This document shows, piece by piece, positions 25,346-36,575 of a stretch of DNA of 60,000 bases. Positions within the stretch are counted from its first letter, which is position 1. Every line of letters starts with the position of its first letter. Source of the stretch: Lineus longissimus (lineage: Eukaryota; Nemertea; Pilidiophora; Heteronemertea; Lineidae); contig NC_088314.1 of NCBI RefSeq assembly GCF_910592395.1, positions 12,650,001 to 12,710,000 of the forward strand, given 5' to 3'. The notes below the pieces were generated by a model. It was not told where the DNA came from. It made no database searches and saw only the letters and a list, made by a program, of their open reading frames with translations. The translations under genes were made by a program, and so were the position numbers.

Positions 25346-27180
25346 TTATTCAGTCAGTGTTTAATGGCTCGAACATGTACGGCTCAACGTTTAGATAACG
25401 TTTACATCCTAGTTGGAAATCTACAAGTAGTCATGTAATGTTTAATGCCCATGTCCGCACGGCGCTCCGGACCTCTGACTGGCCATACATGCTATATGCA
25501 CACAATAGCTATAAATTACCATGATCCAGAAGTATTAAGGTAGCAGGAAGGGTTGGGCGTTTGTGGTTTCTGAGTCTGAGGGGGTTGGTGTCTGTTGACT
25601 GTGCTTTAAGAGAGACTAGGCATGGTGCCAGTCTCTCTTAAAGCACAGTCAACAGGCATTTGGTCTCAGTATTTGGGTTTTGATTGCCATGACTGTACCC
25701 CTGTAAAAGTCAGAGGAGGAGAAGTTTGGAATGATGAAAGCATTGAAGAAGAAGAAATGTTATTATTGAGGAAAGCAAAATTTATTATGAGACTAGAAGG
25801 CAGTGTCCCGACTTGATTATTTTGAAAATGGCGGTCTGAACACATTAAAAGGTGGAACATGGCATTTTATCGACTTTGAAGTGTTCCGCAGTTAAAGGGA
25901 GACTATAGGCAGCAGCTAGGTAGGCAAGATAAAGTCATACAAATTTGCCAATAGGGGTCAGTCATATCTCTAGGCATGGCGCTAGTCTCTCTTAAAGCAC
26001 AGTCAACAGGCATTTGGTCTTAGTATTTGGGTAAGTACAGAATCAAGGCAGCTCAGAGAGCAATGATTGAACGATGCTGTGGACAAGTCCAAGGATACTG
26101 CATCAGTCACGACCAACTTCTCATCAGAAAGCGTCACCACCAGCATATTCAATGTTCAGTTCCAACCTGTACCAGTCCAATGCACGCCTGTCATGGTCAG
26201 CAGTGGTCAGCTTAGCGCGATATGGAACATTCTTCCGAAACTCAAGCGAGGGAAGTCTGCTCATTAGCCTATCTCGCGCACTGCTCCTTCTTGTCAAACA
26301 TCGTAGTGAAATCGTGGTGCAGTGGGGCGTCCTCGAGGATTGCAGCTGGTCGGACAGACGTGAGGTGGAATGTGGGCGGCTGCACTTCTTCGGTGATGTG
26401 CGATGGCAGATAGCACAGCTGTTGCGTTGCATGACAGCTGAAAGTGAATGTGATATCATAGAACTGAGGCGTTTGCAATGAGACTATAGGTGAAGTAGAA
26501 GGAAGGAGTGAAATGGGCCATCTTCCAGTGACTAATATACAGAGTAAGGGCACTGGGTGTTGTTAGATTCAGCATTGAATGTATTCCTCGTACAAGCGTG
26601 AATAGTGTGGACATACAGTGAGAGGTGAGAGACCCCTATTGACTACTTCTTGTAACTTTATCTTGGATAGTGCCCCTTTATCAAGAATGAAACCCACTGT
26701 GCGGGGCTAAGAAATTACCTTTATAATCTTAGTTGGATAACCACTGTGTAGATGATTTGAAGAGTGCTCTGTGGATGTGTGCCTGTAATGTCAATGAAAG
26801 TATGATGAGGTGATGACGATAGTGGAATGACGTAATATTGGAAAGAGATCTATTCCTAGAAGAACATATGTCCTGTTTTGACTAGGTGGCGCATTTTAGA
26901 ATCAGCAGTGAGCACTGTGTGTAACATGGTGGAGGCAGCGGAGATCATAATAACTGTGTCGAAAGTATTGTTATAGGGCCTTCCCTAGGCCCATGGGGTT
27001 AAATTTACAATCCACGATTGAAAAGACGTAGTTTGATCGCATTCAACTATAAATACATTGAATAGTTGTGTTCCTTTAGTCAACCGATGACCTTTTGTTG
27101 GGCCATGATCGGGATTGTAAACTGTAAATGTATTATGGACTGGGAGACAGGGGAAACACAAGTGAAACTGAAATAGACCA
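25346..27180. other. Repeat-derived sequence with foldback and coding-like remnant
   Basis: A near-perfect hairpin at about 25594-25655 has arms of about 25 bp (TGACTGTGCTTTAAGAGAGACT and its complement in part). The right arm and flank recur directly at about 25978-26030. A minus-strand stretch at about 26180-26550 reads like a decayed protein in two frames. Its first part is shared with 28451-28583, but the family was not recognised. Confidence 0.45.
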
Positions 27181-27188
27181 AAACAAGG

Positions 27189-28004
27189 GGTCGTACTAAT
27201 GACCGACAAGTAACATAATTGACCGTCAAGGACCGACAAGTGTCTCAAAATGACCGACAAGTAGGGTCAAATTTAATTTTAATGCTTGCAATGTGATTAA
27301 GAAACAATTAACTACCAAACTTGTAAATATCTAACTAATTGGTCTTTTGATAGCTGAGATATGGAAAGATTTATACGCCGACAAGTAAAATTCTCCGACG
27401 ATGTCGATGTCGGCCATTTTGTCGTTGGCTGTCATGCACCTGGTAGTGTCTAAAACGTGGATTCAACAGTTCAACATGGTTTTGGCATCTCGAGTTTGGG
27501 TGTGTCACTGAAGAGTTTTTCACTAGTTCGACATAGTTGCTCTAGATAAGTTTGAAGTCAGTTTTTCATAGTTCTACAGGTTTTACATCTCTCTCATCAT
27601 ATTTTTGCATCTATCAATTCCAGGTATAAGAGCTCAGCGTCGTTTAAATGTCCTGTGACACATGGCATAATCATAATGGTAAAGTCACCCACTCTGACAG
27701 GGTGCACTCAAGGGAAGATTTTTTTTCCAGGAGTTTTCAGTCCCCAACTTCCAGGACATAACTTTGCTACCTCATTTGAGTAAAGATCATGGATTCACTT
27801 GTCGGCAAATGCATCTTACAAATCCTTCCATTTCTTAGCTATCAAAAGACCAATTAGTTAGATATTTACAAGTTTGGTAGTTAATTGTTTCTTAATCACA
27901 TTGCAAGCATTAAAATTAAATTTGATCCTACTTGTCGGTCATTTTGAGACACTCGTCGGTCCTTGACGGTCAATTATGTTACTTGTCGGTCATTAGTAGG
28001 TCCG
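27189..28004. mobile_element. MITE with ~200-bp inverted repeats and 8-bp TSD (M1)
   Basis: The flanks carry AAAACAAG at 27181-27188 and 28005-28012. The ends are GGGTCGTACTAATGACC and the complement of GGACCTACTAATGACC. The inverted arms extend about 200 bp with few differences and contain repeated GACCGACAAG units. There is no internal gene. The TIR start GGxTCxTACTAAT and the 8-bp TSD match M2 at 49896. The superfamily is uncertain: Merlin, hAT and P types all make 8-bp duplications. Confidence 0.85.
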
Positions 28005-28450
28005 AAAACAAGTGATTTTGGGGCTCATGCCCCACATGGGATTATACGGTTCATGTGAACTTGTTGACATCTACGTGCTGTTATTGGTCATGGTACATGG
28101 TAGGCCTAATTATCATGGCTATATGTTTCAGGAAAAGCTCGGAGTAAAATGAACTGCCGATGAATAATGATGTTGTTCATGTTTACCATGTTTACTAGTA
28201 CATAGCCATAGGGTATGCACTGGCCAGTGCACTTTCTGCACGTCGTCATGGTCATGTACGTGATACCTTGCATATTTTGTTTTTTGAATGCGCATGCTTT
28301 TTGGGCAAAATCACTTGTACCAACACTAATGAATAATGTCTTCTTATCCCTATGACTCCATACACAGTGAGGGCATTGTCCCATTCCCATCAAATGGTAA
28401 CTTATTGTACCGTATTAGGGTGGAAGTTGGGGAGCAGATACCTACCGTTG

Positions 28451-28583
28451 CACGCCTGTCATAATCAGTAGTGATGAGCTTAGCGCGATATGGAACATTC
28501 TTCAGAAACTCAAGCGAGGGAAGTCTGCTCATTAGCATATCTCGCGCACTGCTCCTTCTTGTCAAACATCGTAGTGAAATCGT
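28451..28583 (-). repeat. Duplicate of 26180-26312 interrupted by element E
   Basis: About 133 bp nearly identical to 26180-26312. On the minus strand both encode a peptide like MSRLPSLEF.KNVPYRAKL, not recognised. The match breaks exactly where E begins and appears to resume after E (TGGTACAGG against TGGTGCAGTGG). Confidence 0.7.
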
Positions 28584-28985
28584 AATGGAAAACGTCTGGC
28601 TTTGCGCCAGACGTTGAGACTAATAAGTGAAGAACTGATAGGTAAAGAACTTCTACTTGCGCGAGACTGCTCTGATAAAATTATCATTGCAGAGACTACG
28701 GTGACGTACACATATATTTTTTACAATCAAAAATGCCCTCAAAAGACGAAATGGAATGATTATTTTATTGATATTTCCTACTATATACCTTCCAATTCTC
28801 ACTTTATACAAATAGATCGGCGTTAGGTCGCATGCTTTTCTTTCCTGGTGACACTATGAAGCAAAATAGTTGCAACCCCGTAAATGCGCTATAAGTCCAA
28901 TAATAAGTGACGGTGACCCGTTATAAATGTTTCGCCAGCTTCGCTTTTTTGCCGCTACGCGGCGCGTTGGGCCCTTGCGTCTAGT
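28583..28985 (+). mobile_element. Helitron-like element, family E, about 400 bp, ends CTAG
   Basis: The 5' hairpin is AACGTCTGGC-TTTGC-GCCAGACGTT at 28591-28615, and GCCAG recurs at 28934. A GCCGCTACGCGGC hairpin (28951-28963) precedes the terminal CTAG (28981-28984), then T. The uninterrupted relative at 26306-26320 gives the empty site, with no target duplication. CTAG preceded by a hairpin is the usual Helitron 3' signature; the 5' end is not the canonical TC. Confidence 0.7.
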
Positions 28986-30485
28986 TGGTACAGGAAGGGG
29001 TATGGCCTGAATATATGGAACCCACCATAAAAAGGCGAAACTAGAGTATACACATGATACACATGCAATCGGTAGCTGTTGACCAACGGGTTTTGAAAAC
29101 CATCTTCACAGAACACAACAGGTAACGAACTGAGACTTTGTTATGGCATCATATTTGATGAAGTGTTGAAAGTTTATGTCTTTTCTGGTCTTCTGCGGGG
29201 ATCTAATTAATTGATTCTCAGGGGGCGAGAACTAAAATCATACGCATCTTGAGCTTCAGGGCATTTGACACATTACTTACTGACCATGCGGGTATGGGAA
29301 TAATGACACATTGGTACGTAGGTTTGAATAATATAGGAAGCCATCGATATATCATTTGAGGGTTGCTTCCGCCTCCATATATTTGTGCGATCTTAACAAA
29401 AACCTTTCGCCCTTTCAACGATTACGTAGGCTTAATAAGCTCTTAATATAGCATCAAAATATCTAGTCAGAATTATCATAAATTAACCCTTGACGTCTTA
29501 TTTTGACGTTAAATCATGGCGCCACCATAAAATTACAACACCCCAAATTCTTTCACGACAGATTGTACCTACACGATGACCGGCAAGTGATAAACTTAAC
29601 GGACATGTAATTAGTACGCCACCACCTACCCCATGACTTGATTATCCTCCTTGGAGACTGATTACGCGGATGGAAACCATAAGGAATGCTTGAGGTAGCG
29701 GGTTTAAAACCACGTTGACAATATATTTAGTAGACCTATACTATTTTTCTGACAGACAAGAAAAATCCACCGCACAGGCTGAATATTGTTGTAATCTCAG
29801 GCAAATATGCGCTGGTGAGCAAGATAAATCCTATTTATGCCGCGGCATAATTCACCAGATCCGATGTTTTGATTGGTTGATTTATGGTGCACCACAATTC
29901 CGATTTACTTCCGTCCTCCATAAATGACACTTCCGTCCACAATTTCTATTTATGCCGCGGCATAATTCACGTGATTCTCTCTACGCCGCCGCATTTCAAT
30001 ATTAAAAATTTAGCTGCTAATTGCGTCACGTCTAGCCTTTTATATACTCTAGACTGAGAATAGTAGAAATCCTCCTCAACAGACCGAAATCTGTTGCAGT
30101 TAGAAAATGCGACTGAGCAGCCGGTCGCAAAGACAAGGAATGTCAATGACTACTTGATGAGACAGAGTCTTTCAAATAAATAGAATGACTCTGAGGAGAC
30201 GCAGCACTATGTGCATGTTATTAGTTCCACCTACGCTGCATGAAGACAAGGACTCCACTCTTCGACGTCACCACACAACTCCTTGACGTCATCACACACC
30301 CCACTACTGCAACGGCAATAGAAATGACTTTACGTCATATAGCAGGGTGACGTCAACTCAGTACTTCAGCATGCACTGATATAGCAAGAAGGTCTTTCGC
30401 ACCAGCACTTCTGCGTGCTAGACGTTATAGCTTCACGTTGCCTCATAATAACGGTACCGACACACACTTGGTCCTTGCCTTCACC
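28986..30485. other. Interior of A4, no gene seen
   Basis: No supported coding sequence. Two copies of the 16-bp palindrome TTATGCCGCGGCATAA lie at 29835-29850 and 29950-29965, each followed by TTCAC. A CRE/ATF-like cluster lies at 30264-30355. A remnant resembling the M1 end (GACCGGCAAGTGA..TAATTAGTACG) lies near 29578-29620. Confidence 0.4.
30264..30355. promoter_or_regulatory. Cluster of four CRE/ATF-like sites
   Basis: GACGTCA at 30264, TGACGTCA at 30284 and 30348, and ACGTCAT near 30332 occur within 92 bp. Perfect TGACGTCA is the CREB/ATF palindrome. No gene start is recognised next to it, so activity is unproven. Confidence 0.4.
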
Positions 30486-30550
30486 TATCCATTTCAGCTG
30501 AGCGCCAGGCCCTTGGGCCTCTTGTATTGAATTGACATTTGAAAGTTTTC

Positions 30551-32755
30551 TTACCGTGATGGCAACCTCTTGGATGTCTTGGTGGCTGGTTGGATCTTGA
30601 AGGATCGCCGAAAGTAGGAGTGGTCATAGTTTCTGCTGTTTGGGTCGAGACATTTCCACTCTGGTACAGGCGGTCTGTCTCGTCGTGCAACAGCCTTCTT
30701 GACAGCCTTCCTTCGCAAGTCCGGCATTGTTATCATCACATGTTTCTTGTAGTCACCACCCCTGGTTTTGTTTTTCTTTTTCGTGAAGTAATCTGTTGCC
30801 CTGATGTTTTTCAAAACACCAGCTAACTTCTGGTGTCTAGCACTCCGTTGGTACCTGACTGTGTACTGCCTGTTCATTGCAATTCTGTCGAGCGCTTTCA
30901 TTGGGCGGCAACAAGTATCGACCTCGATGTTGAACCACTTTAGTTTCCGTCGCCCGCTCTCGGCTATGTTATGGTTCATTCTGTGGGCTGCTGAATGGAT
31001 ACGAGGGGTTGAGTTCCTGCTCCTGGTCACAATCTTAGGATCGCTGGCCGACAGACCTCGATTCTTGGACTCAACCCCCTGGGTTGTCACGCCAAGACTC
31101 AGCTGTTGCAACGCTCCTTTACTAAGGCATACCTCCAAAACGAGATGTACCAAGTTCTTGTCAATCACTGTCATTTTAAACTTGGTAATCTCACCGTAAG
31201 ATGACCATCGTGTTGATTTGTGCCACCAAGAACCAGTTGTGCCTGAGCACAGTGAGAATTCGTTCTGTGGACAACCAGTGCAGTCACCACCATAACAGTT
31301 CACAACACAGGCAACAGTGTCATACAGGTATCCCATGATCCTGTCGAGATCACCGTTGCAGCGCTTGAATAGAGATTGCAAAATCTTGGATGACCTTACC
31401 CTAAGATCATTCAGAAACGTTGTTTTTGACAGTGTTCTCTCCTCTGCAGTACGTCCCGGGAACATACCTTTACTGAATTCAGCTCTATGTCCTGCACGCG
31501 TCTGGGCTTGATGCAAATGTATAGAGTCAAGTTGATGCTTCACCGTGAATAAGCCGCCGAAGAGCTTTTTTGTTGCATCAGTTAACCCTTTGAATAAAAT
31601 GGAATCACCATCTGTAGTCAAATGTTCTACATGTAGGCCCTGTTTCTCAAAAGTTTCGGCAAATGCAACCCCAAGATCATATTCTCTGAATGCATCTGCC
31701 TCAGGAAAGTTAGCCGTGCACTTCGAGTGTCGTTCGTCAACGTTTGTGCCAGTGGCACCACATTTAACTTCAAAACCTTTCGCCCGCATTGCAGCCCCTA
31801 TCCAGCAGAGTTTTGTTTTAACCTCAATGTCAATGATTTTGTGTTCATCTGTCACATTTTCGACACATAATCCAGTCATTGTGCTCGCACAACGGCCCAT
31901 CTTGTTCCTCGAAGTGAGGTGTAAACTATTATAGCGTCCATCAGCTTGGACATTGATTCCTGTGTCGTCCTGATTTCTTAGGCGCAGTATCCTTTTCAAG
32001 TTCTCGCGTATGTCTGCCATATCGGCCACATTCATTTTAACTGTTTCTTCACCAACTTTATTTGCCTGCTTTTGCATGATACTCCTACAGGGGGGTGGGA
32101 TTCCCATCATGCTCAGTATGTAACTCATACTCTCGTTGCCAATCATTGTGTCCTGCAACGCAATCTGTAATGCAACATTTGGAAGAGCGGCTTTTCGTCC
32201 GCGCTTGCCAGTGTCTATGTCCTCAAAAAGTTTATACAATTTCGAATCAAAACCACAGTTTTTACACACCACAGTGACTGAACAACACACCCCCTGCTTA
32301 CGTACCTCTCCATATTTGAATATCGGCTGACAGTTCACGTGATATTCGCTATGGGCCCTGTAAACGTCGTTGAGCACATCCATCAGTTTGGTTGTCTGAA
32401 CAACGAAACTCTCGTGATCATGCTCCATGGTCTCATCTGGTATCTCCATCTCATCATCAGTGTCTTCTGTCATGTTGACCCGTAGTAAGTTGACATTCTT
32501 GGCAGTACGGTTATTAATATCCGGTATGTGTCTTTTGCCGTCGTGTCCCATCGTTGTGACCTGTCCGTACTCCTGGGGCCTGAGTCGTCTCCATGCGGGT
32601 TGTAGGCCTACTTCTCGTTCGTCGTCGCTCACCACCTCGACACCTCCACTCCGCACGTGTCCGCTCTTGAACATTGTTCTCGTTGCTGCATTCGATGCCC
32701 TAGCGCGCCTCGGAGAACCCCGTTTTCCTATCAATCTCCTCGCCTTTGTCCTCAT
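30551..32755 (-). CDS. Mutator-like DDE transposase (PF20700-type), intact, 734 codons
   Basis: One uninterrupted frame from the ATG at 32755 to a stop at 30551. It would catalyse cut-and-paste transposition in the nucleus. The N-terminus is basic (1-30), followed by an acidic stretch (about 97-115) and a zinc-ribbon-like CC..VCKNC (157-167). Proposed triad: Asp272 in QADGRYNS, Asp382 or Asp384 in TTDGDS, and Glu562 in QGVESKNRG. The insert between them holds a C-x2-C..C..H group (492, 495, 503, 512), as expected of Mutator-like transposases of aquatic invertebrates. The C-terminus is basic and ends SKRLPSR. The family call rests on motif order, not a search. It lacks the A and B insertions present in copies 1 and 2. 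Its endonuclease partner now lies 9.8 kb to the left. Confidence 0.8.
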   Translation of the reverse strand: MRTKARRLIGKRGSPRRARASNAATRTMFKSGHVRSGGVEVVSDDEREVGLQPAWRRLRPQEYGQVTTMGHDGKRHIPDINNRTAKNVNLLRVNMTEDTDDEMEIPDETMEHDHESFVVQTTKLMDVLNDVYRAHSEYHVNCQPIFKYGEVRKQGVCCSVTVVCKNCGFDSKLYKLFEDIDTGKRGRKAALPNVALQIALQDTMIGNESMSYILSMMGIPPPCRSIMQKQANKVGEETVKMNVADMADIRENLKRILRLRNQDDTGINVQADGRYNSLHLTSRNKMGRCASTMTGLCVENVTDEHKIIDIEVKTKLCWIGAAMRAKGFEVKCGATGTNVDERHSKCTANFPEADAFREYDLGVAFAETFEKQGLHVEHLTTDGDSILFKGLTDATKKLFGGLFTVKHQLDSIHLHQAQTRAGHRAEFSKGMFPGRTAEERTLSKTTFLNDLRVRSSKILQSLFKRCNGDLDRIMGYLYDTVACVVNCYGGDCTGCPQNEFSLCSGTTGSWWHKSTRWSSYGEITKFKMTVIDKNLVHLVLEVCLSKGALQQLSLGVTTQGVESKNRGLSASDPKIVTRSRNSTPRIHSAAHRMNHNIAESGRRKLKWFNIEVDTCCRPMKALDRIAMNRQYTVRYQRSARHQKLAGVLKNIRATDYFTKKKNKTRGGDYKKHVMITMPDLRRKAVKKAVARRDRPPVPEWKCLDPNSRNYDHSYFRRSFKIQPATKTSKRLPSR

Positions 32756-33100
32756 CTTGTCTTGTCTTTTCGTAACTTGTCTTTCTTTGCTTAAAATCGT
32801 ACTCCTAGGAGATGTCTATTTCAGGATGCTTCCTTCAACAGACTGAAAATACACAAGAAAGGACAAGAGATTACAAAAGGGTGGATGTTGATAGGACAAT
32901 AGCGATGACAATGGTTGCTGTTGTGGAAGTGTCAGACTTGGATGTGACAGACAGGGAGATAACATATGGGTTAATCTTTTTCTCATTTCACACCTTACTT
33001 ACAAGCTTTCCATGCTTATAATGCATCATATATTTGTTGTTTTTCAAATTTCAGACAAAGTTGATATTGTTCGATTTGAAATTTTGACATTTTCAGCATG
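32756..33100 (+). other. Transposon right arm, copy 3, truncated
   Basis: This matches 5476-5820 up to TTTTCAGCATGAT, then diverges at about 33101. The plus-strand ATG frame at 32812 is retained with a few replacements. About 380 bp of the arm present in copies 1 and 2 is missing here. Confidence 0.6.
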
Positions 33101-33484
33101 ATTCAACATCAATTTCATGAAGCTTAACTCGCTTCTGAGCATCCTTCCTTTATTAATAAGCCCGGTATTATATTGCACTCTTTAACAATCCGTTTGTCGG
33201 GTATGTTTTTGGCCACTGCAGTAGGCTTGGCACATTCAGGCCACCTCCATGAGCGTTCTGTTTAAAATACATTAATTTCAAAGTGACGGACTTGGGTTCG
33301 TTCTAAATAAATCATCCCCTTGGCAAATATTTCGTCCAGGTCGGGCGCCTAGATGCAAAGAAACAGCTAGACACTGTAGTCTACTTACTTGTGCAATTTG
33401 AGGGAAATCATTGTATTTCGTTACTTGAACTGCAATGACGACCCCAACCTGTAGGGAAGCTGTTCCCTTGTAGTTGTAAATTGT
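33101..33484. other. Unique sequence, no gene seen
   Basis: No coding signal or repeat recognised. It lies beyond the likely polyadenylation site of the minus-strand host gene. Confidence 0.5.
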
Positions 33485-33490
33485 TTTATT
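33485..33490 (-). terminator. Polyadenylation signal AATAAA
   Basis: TTTATT on the plus strand reads AATAAA on the minus strand, about 130 bases past the stop codon of the predicted host gene at 33619. Spacing and strand fit the 3' UTR of that gene. Confidence 0.5.
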
Positions 33491-33618
33491 CTGAAATAAA
33501 AACCGAATAAAATGTCAAACTGGTTGGCTGTGCGACAGTGCCGCTGGTTTCTTTCATTATCAGGACATATTATTCTCGCCTTTAAACGTTCATTTGGTCG
33601 TCTTCATTTAGCTACACT

Positions 33619-34459
33619 TCAACGTGGACGGCTTTGACAGAGTCTGCCCTGTCTCATAACAAACTGATCTGGCTTGTCCACTAATATCCCTTCCATTGGG
33701 GCTTGACCAGGAAGACTTGCTTTGCCAACAGGCTGCAAACTATCCTGGTAAGAGTCTAATGTTTTGTTTTGTAGAAGCTGGATATGTATTGATTGCTTCA
33801 AACATTGAATTTAATTCAGTTTAGCAGATAAGTAAGTAATTCAGCCTAAAGCCCCCCCCCCCCCCGCCAACATCCTTTATATCCTGCGATCATTGAACGT
33901 CGAATAATCTAGTCTGTTTTCAAGCACTTACAATGACATTGCTCGTATCCTCGGCTGGCGCTACCTGCAGGGTGGGGCGGGTTAGAATCGCTACATCTTG
34001 CACTAAGTCTCCAGCCTTACTGTCATCGCTAACTCCAGCTGCCTTAGTGAGAGGCGTCTCAGCAATAGCATGCTGAAAATATTTCAAGAAAATAATAACC
34101 ATTACTGATTTCAAGTCTTCAGAGATTTTGTAAGGGGGCGGGGGCAATCTACGCACATGGGTGCAGCATTGGATGTTGTTGTCGTTGTTGTTTTTGACAT
34201 GGATTAGTGGGTCAAAGGGCGACAAATGGGAAGCGCCCTGATATGTCGTTGCTCTCTAATGAAGTCTGTGTGCATTGGGGGGGGGGGGGGGGGTGGCCAT
34301 TACGCATGCGCCTCCTCCACCATAAATCCGCAAGTGAATTCGTGTCTTAGAGTTACGTGCCCTGTTGTTTATAAAATTAAGGTCTATTAGCCTACTCACA
34401 TTGTTATCTGTGTCTTTCTGCTGAACATCGTCCTGTGGCCATCTTAAGAGTGTTCCACC
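33619..34459 (-). CDS. Unrecognised host gene, last three coding exons
   Basis: Three minus-strand exons have matching splice signals and the same phase. Exon 1: 34400-34459, 60 nt, after ATTATTTCAG, ending before GTGAGTAGG. Exon 2: 33932-34072, 141 nt, after ATATTTTCAG, ending before GTAAGTGC. Exon 3: 33619-33777, 159 nt, after ATATCCAG, with a TGA stop. Each length is a multiple of three and each frame is open in phase 0, which is unlikely by chance. The encoded tail starts GGTLLRWPQDD and ends GRLCQSRPR. It is hydrophilic, with no signal or membrane segment, and was not recognised. The acceptor of exon 3 is weak. Upstream exons were not found within the window. Confidence 0.6.
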
Positions 34460-35079
34460 CTGAAATAATTTTTTTCTGATTAATCACAGTATTTAACCCT
34501 ACAAAGTACGACTCTTTCAATTGTAGAGCTTGTCGGCATAATGGCATTATCATGTTACTTTCACACAGGGTTTCTTCCAGAAGGGTACTAGGGTACGAAA
34601 CCTGTACCCTAAAAAAAGTTGAGGGTACCAGTCGTAACCCTAAAAAAATCAAGATTTTTTTTTTTATTGCTAAAGATAACGGCCCATATTCATAAAGGAT
34701 GTTTATACACTGATAAGCTTAGACATGTCTATGTTCTAAACAGTGTTTAAAACAGGCTTGTCCATGAATGCCTAAATACCCCTGTTTATCGCATTGCATG
34801 AAGGGCGATGATCGTCCGATTATACGTCTGTGTCTAACTCAATGATTAGGCCCTGTTTTTCTCAATCTGGTAAACGAAAGATCTTGTAATCTGAACACGT
34901 AACAGGTCAAACAATAGACGAGCATGGTCAGTGTGGACCGGAGTGGCATAAGGCTTTCAAGATTCTACACACGTCACTCATTTCCTAAATGTCGAAGAAA
35001 CAAGCAGACAATTTTTCGCTTGAGCAACGTTCGGGATTAATTGAATGTATCAAAAAGAGGATGAAAGTGATAGAAGACA
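34460..35079. other. Intronic or intergenic sequence, no gene seen
   Basis: Lies upstream of the predicted host exons. A G homopolymer of about 17 lies within intron sequence at about 34277-34293 and a C run of about 14 near 33851. Nothing coding is recognised between 34460 and the family C remnant. Confidence 0.4.
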
Positions 35080-35381
35080 AATGAACCGATTTGGCCACCA
35101 GGGGGTCAAAACTGAAAAAGTAGGACGTGCAATATCTCGCTTAATAATGACTTTTTTTCAGGGACTCTTAGCAATCACACGATATTTTGTTGATGTCATA
35201 GACAATTATTGGTTGGATCATAAACTTATAGATACTGCCCTGTCTTATTACTTGACATCAATACACATCTAAAAAAAGTCTTCATGCCTGATTGTGTTCA
35301 CCATATTCACCTCTGAACTAAGCATGATCCTGCCTACTAAAAGATGTATACGGTGAGCACAATGGCCCCTGGCCGTTTCAT
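35080..35381 (+). mobile_element. Family C element remnant (C4), 3' end
   Basis: It has TTGGCCACCAGGGGGTC (a CTCF-like core with one change), the ATATCTCGCTTA block, and the 3' end TACGGTGAGC..GGCCCCTGGCCG..TTTCAT. The 5' half is missing. Confidence 0.65.
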
Positions 35382-35459
35382 TTGATTTATTTGGTGCCAT
35401 AGATTTAATTAGGCGGCCATCTTGGAAATTGTTTTTTGCCAATTGTTGTAGTGTAACGA

Positions 35460-35784
35460 GTGATGAAATTGTTATGGTCGGGTGGATGTGTCTACATCAC
35501 ATATCACCCTGGTTTGTTATTTGACCTACCTGTCAGGGTCACTGAGGTCAAAGTTAAAAATATATTCACCATTGTCATGGAGTGGCACGTTTCTTCACTA
35601 TCATTTTCACCTAGACTCTACAAGCTTGGAACCACAAGTCTCGGATTCACCACTTGGCCAGGGCCGGCTCTGAACTGGTCACAGATACATGTATAAATTA
35701 TGAGAGGCCTACATACTGTAGCACTTTCTGTAACTGTCTACTAAAAATACTTACGGTGAGCACAATGGCCCGTGGCCGTTTCAT
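35460..35784 (+). mobile_element. Diverged family C remnant (C5), 3' end
   Basis: The order TTGACCTACCTGTCAGGGTCACTGAGGTCA (in part), GGCACGTTTCTT, and the 3' TACGGTGAGCAC..TTTCAT follows family C, with many changes. It ends exactly at the start of the repeat shared with 38701, consistent with insertion between T residues. Confidence 0.55.
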
Positions 35785-36340
35785 TATTTCTATCGGAGCG
35801 ATGATTTTGTAAGTGACAAATTTTCTTATTTAAGCCTTTACGGAAATGTATTTTGGTACGAAACTTCACACGTTTATAGAAAAGATCAACGAAAGTGTGT
35901 TCAAATGCCCTCATAACGATGAGTTCAACGGAATTTGGTCAAAACAACCTTCGAATGGAGTCAACTTTCTTTGCGAAATTGAAGCGACGACCTCATTATT
36001 TATCGTAATTTATGCAGATCTGAGTCCAGCTGATGGGTGATGTTCTGATTTGTGTTCAAACTATTGGAAACTTCGGAAATTAGTTCTATTAGTTCTACTA
36101 TTCTGCAGGAGTATATTATAGCCATTGATCTTGACAGCTAAAAGCACGAAAACTTTGTTTATTTATCAAACTGTATCGAGTGTTATCGAATCGAATGGAC
36201 GTGTCGATCGTCGGGGCGGATTGATATGTGGTTGTGCGTCCAAGGCGATTAGGTCATTCAGTTAGTTTGAGAAAGATCATGATCATGAAGATGCGTGTTG
36301 TGTTATCATAACCGGAAAATAATTTGAAGTTATTAGTGGT
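35785..36340. repeat. Repeat Y, copy 1 (uninterrupted)
   Basis: This matches 38701-39074 and then 39933-40090. The join at 36158 (CTTTGTTTATTTATC) is the empty site for element D. It contains a small open frame at 35846-36040 kept in both copies with three codon changes, too little to call a gene. Confidence 0.75.
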
Positions 36341-36575
36341 GTTGTCATTGCCATTTTTTGCATGGAATGATAGTTCGAGAGCTCTCATCGACGTATTCAG
36401 CATTGACGGAAAGTAGGTCCGGATTTGGCAACACGCCAGCTGTCTCACATGTTCCTCCTGGAGTCACCAGGTGCTACATCCAACACTGTACAATCACTTT
36501 CCATCTTGACGTCTTGTAATAATCTTTGCCAAATCAGTGATTCTTATATAATTTACTCCATGATTGCAATCAGCC

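Noticed and set aside
26074-26553. Protein-coding gene on either strand
   Set aside because: The minus strand reads like protein in two different frames and part is duplicated at 28451, so it is a decayed fragment. The family could not be named.
30804-31934. Plus-strand frames of about 130 codons opposite the intact transposase
   Set aside because: They mirror the conserved minus-strand gene, have no domain of their own, and recur only because the transposase is repeated.
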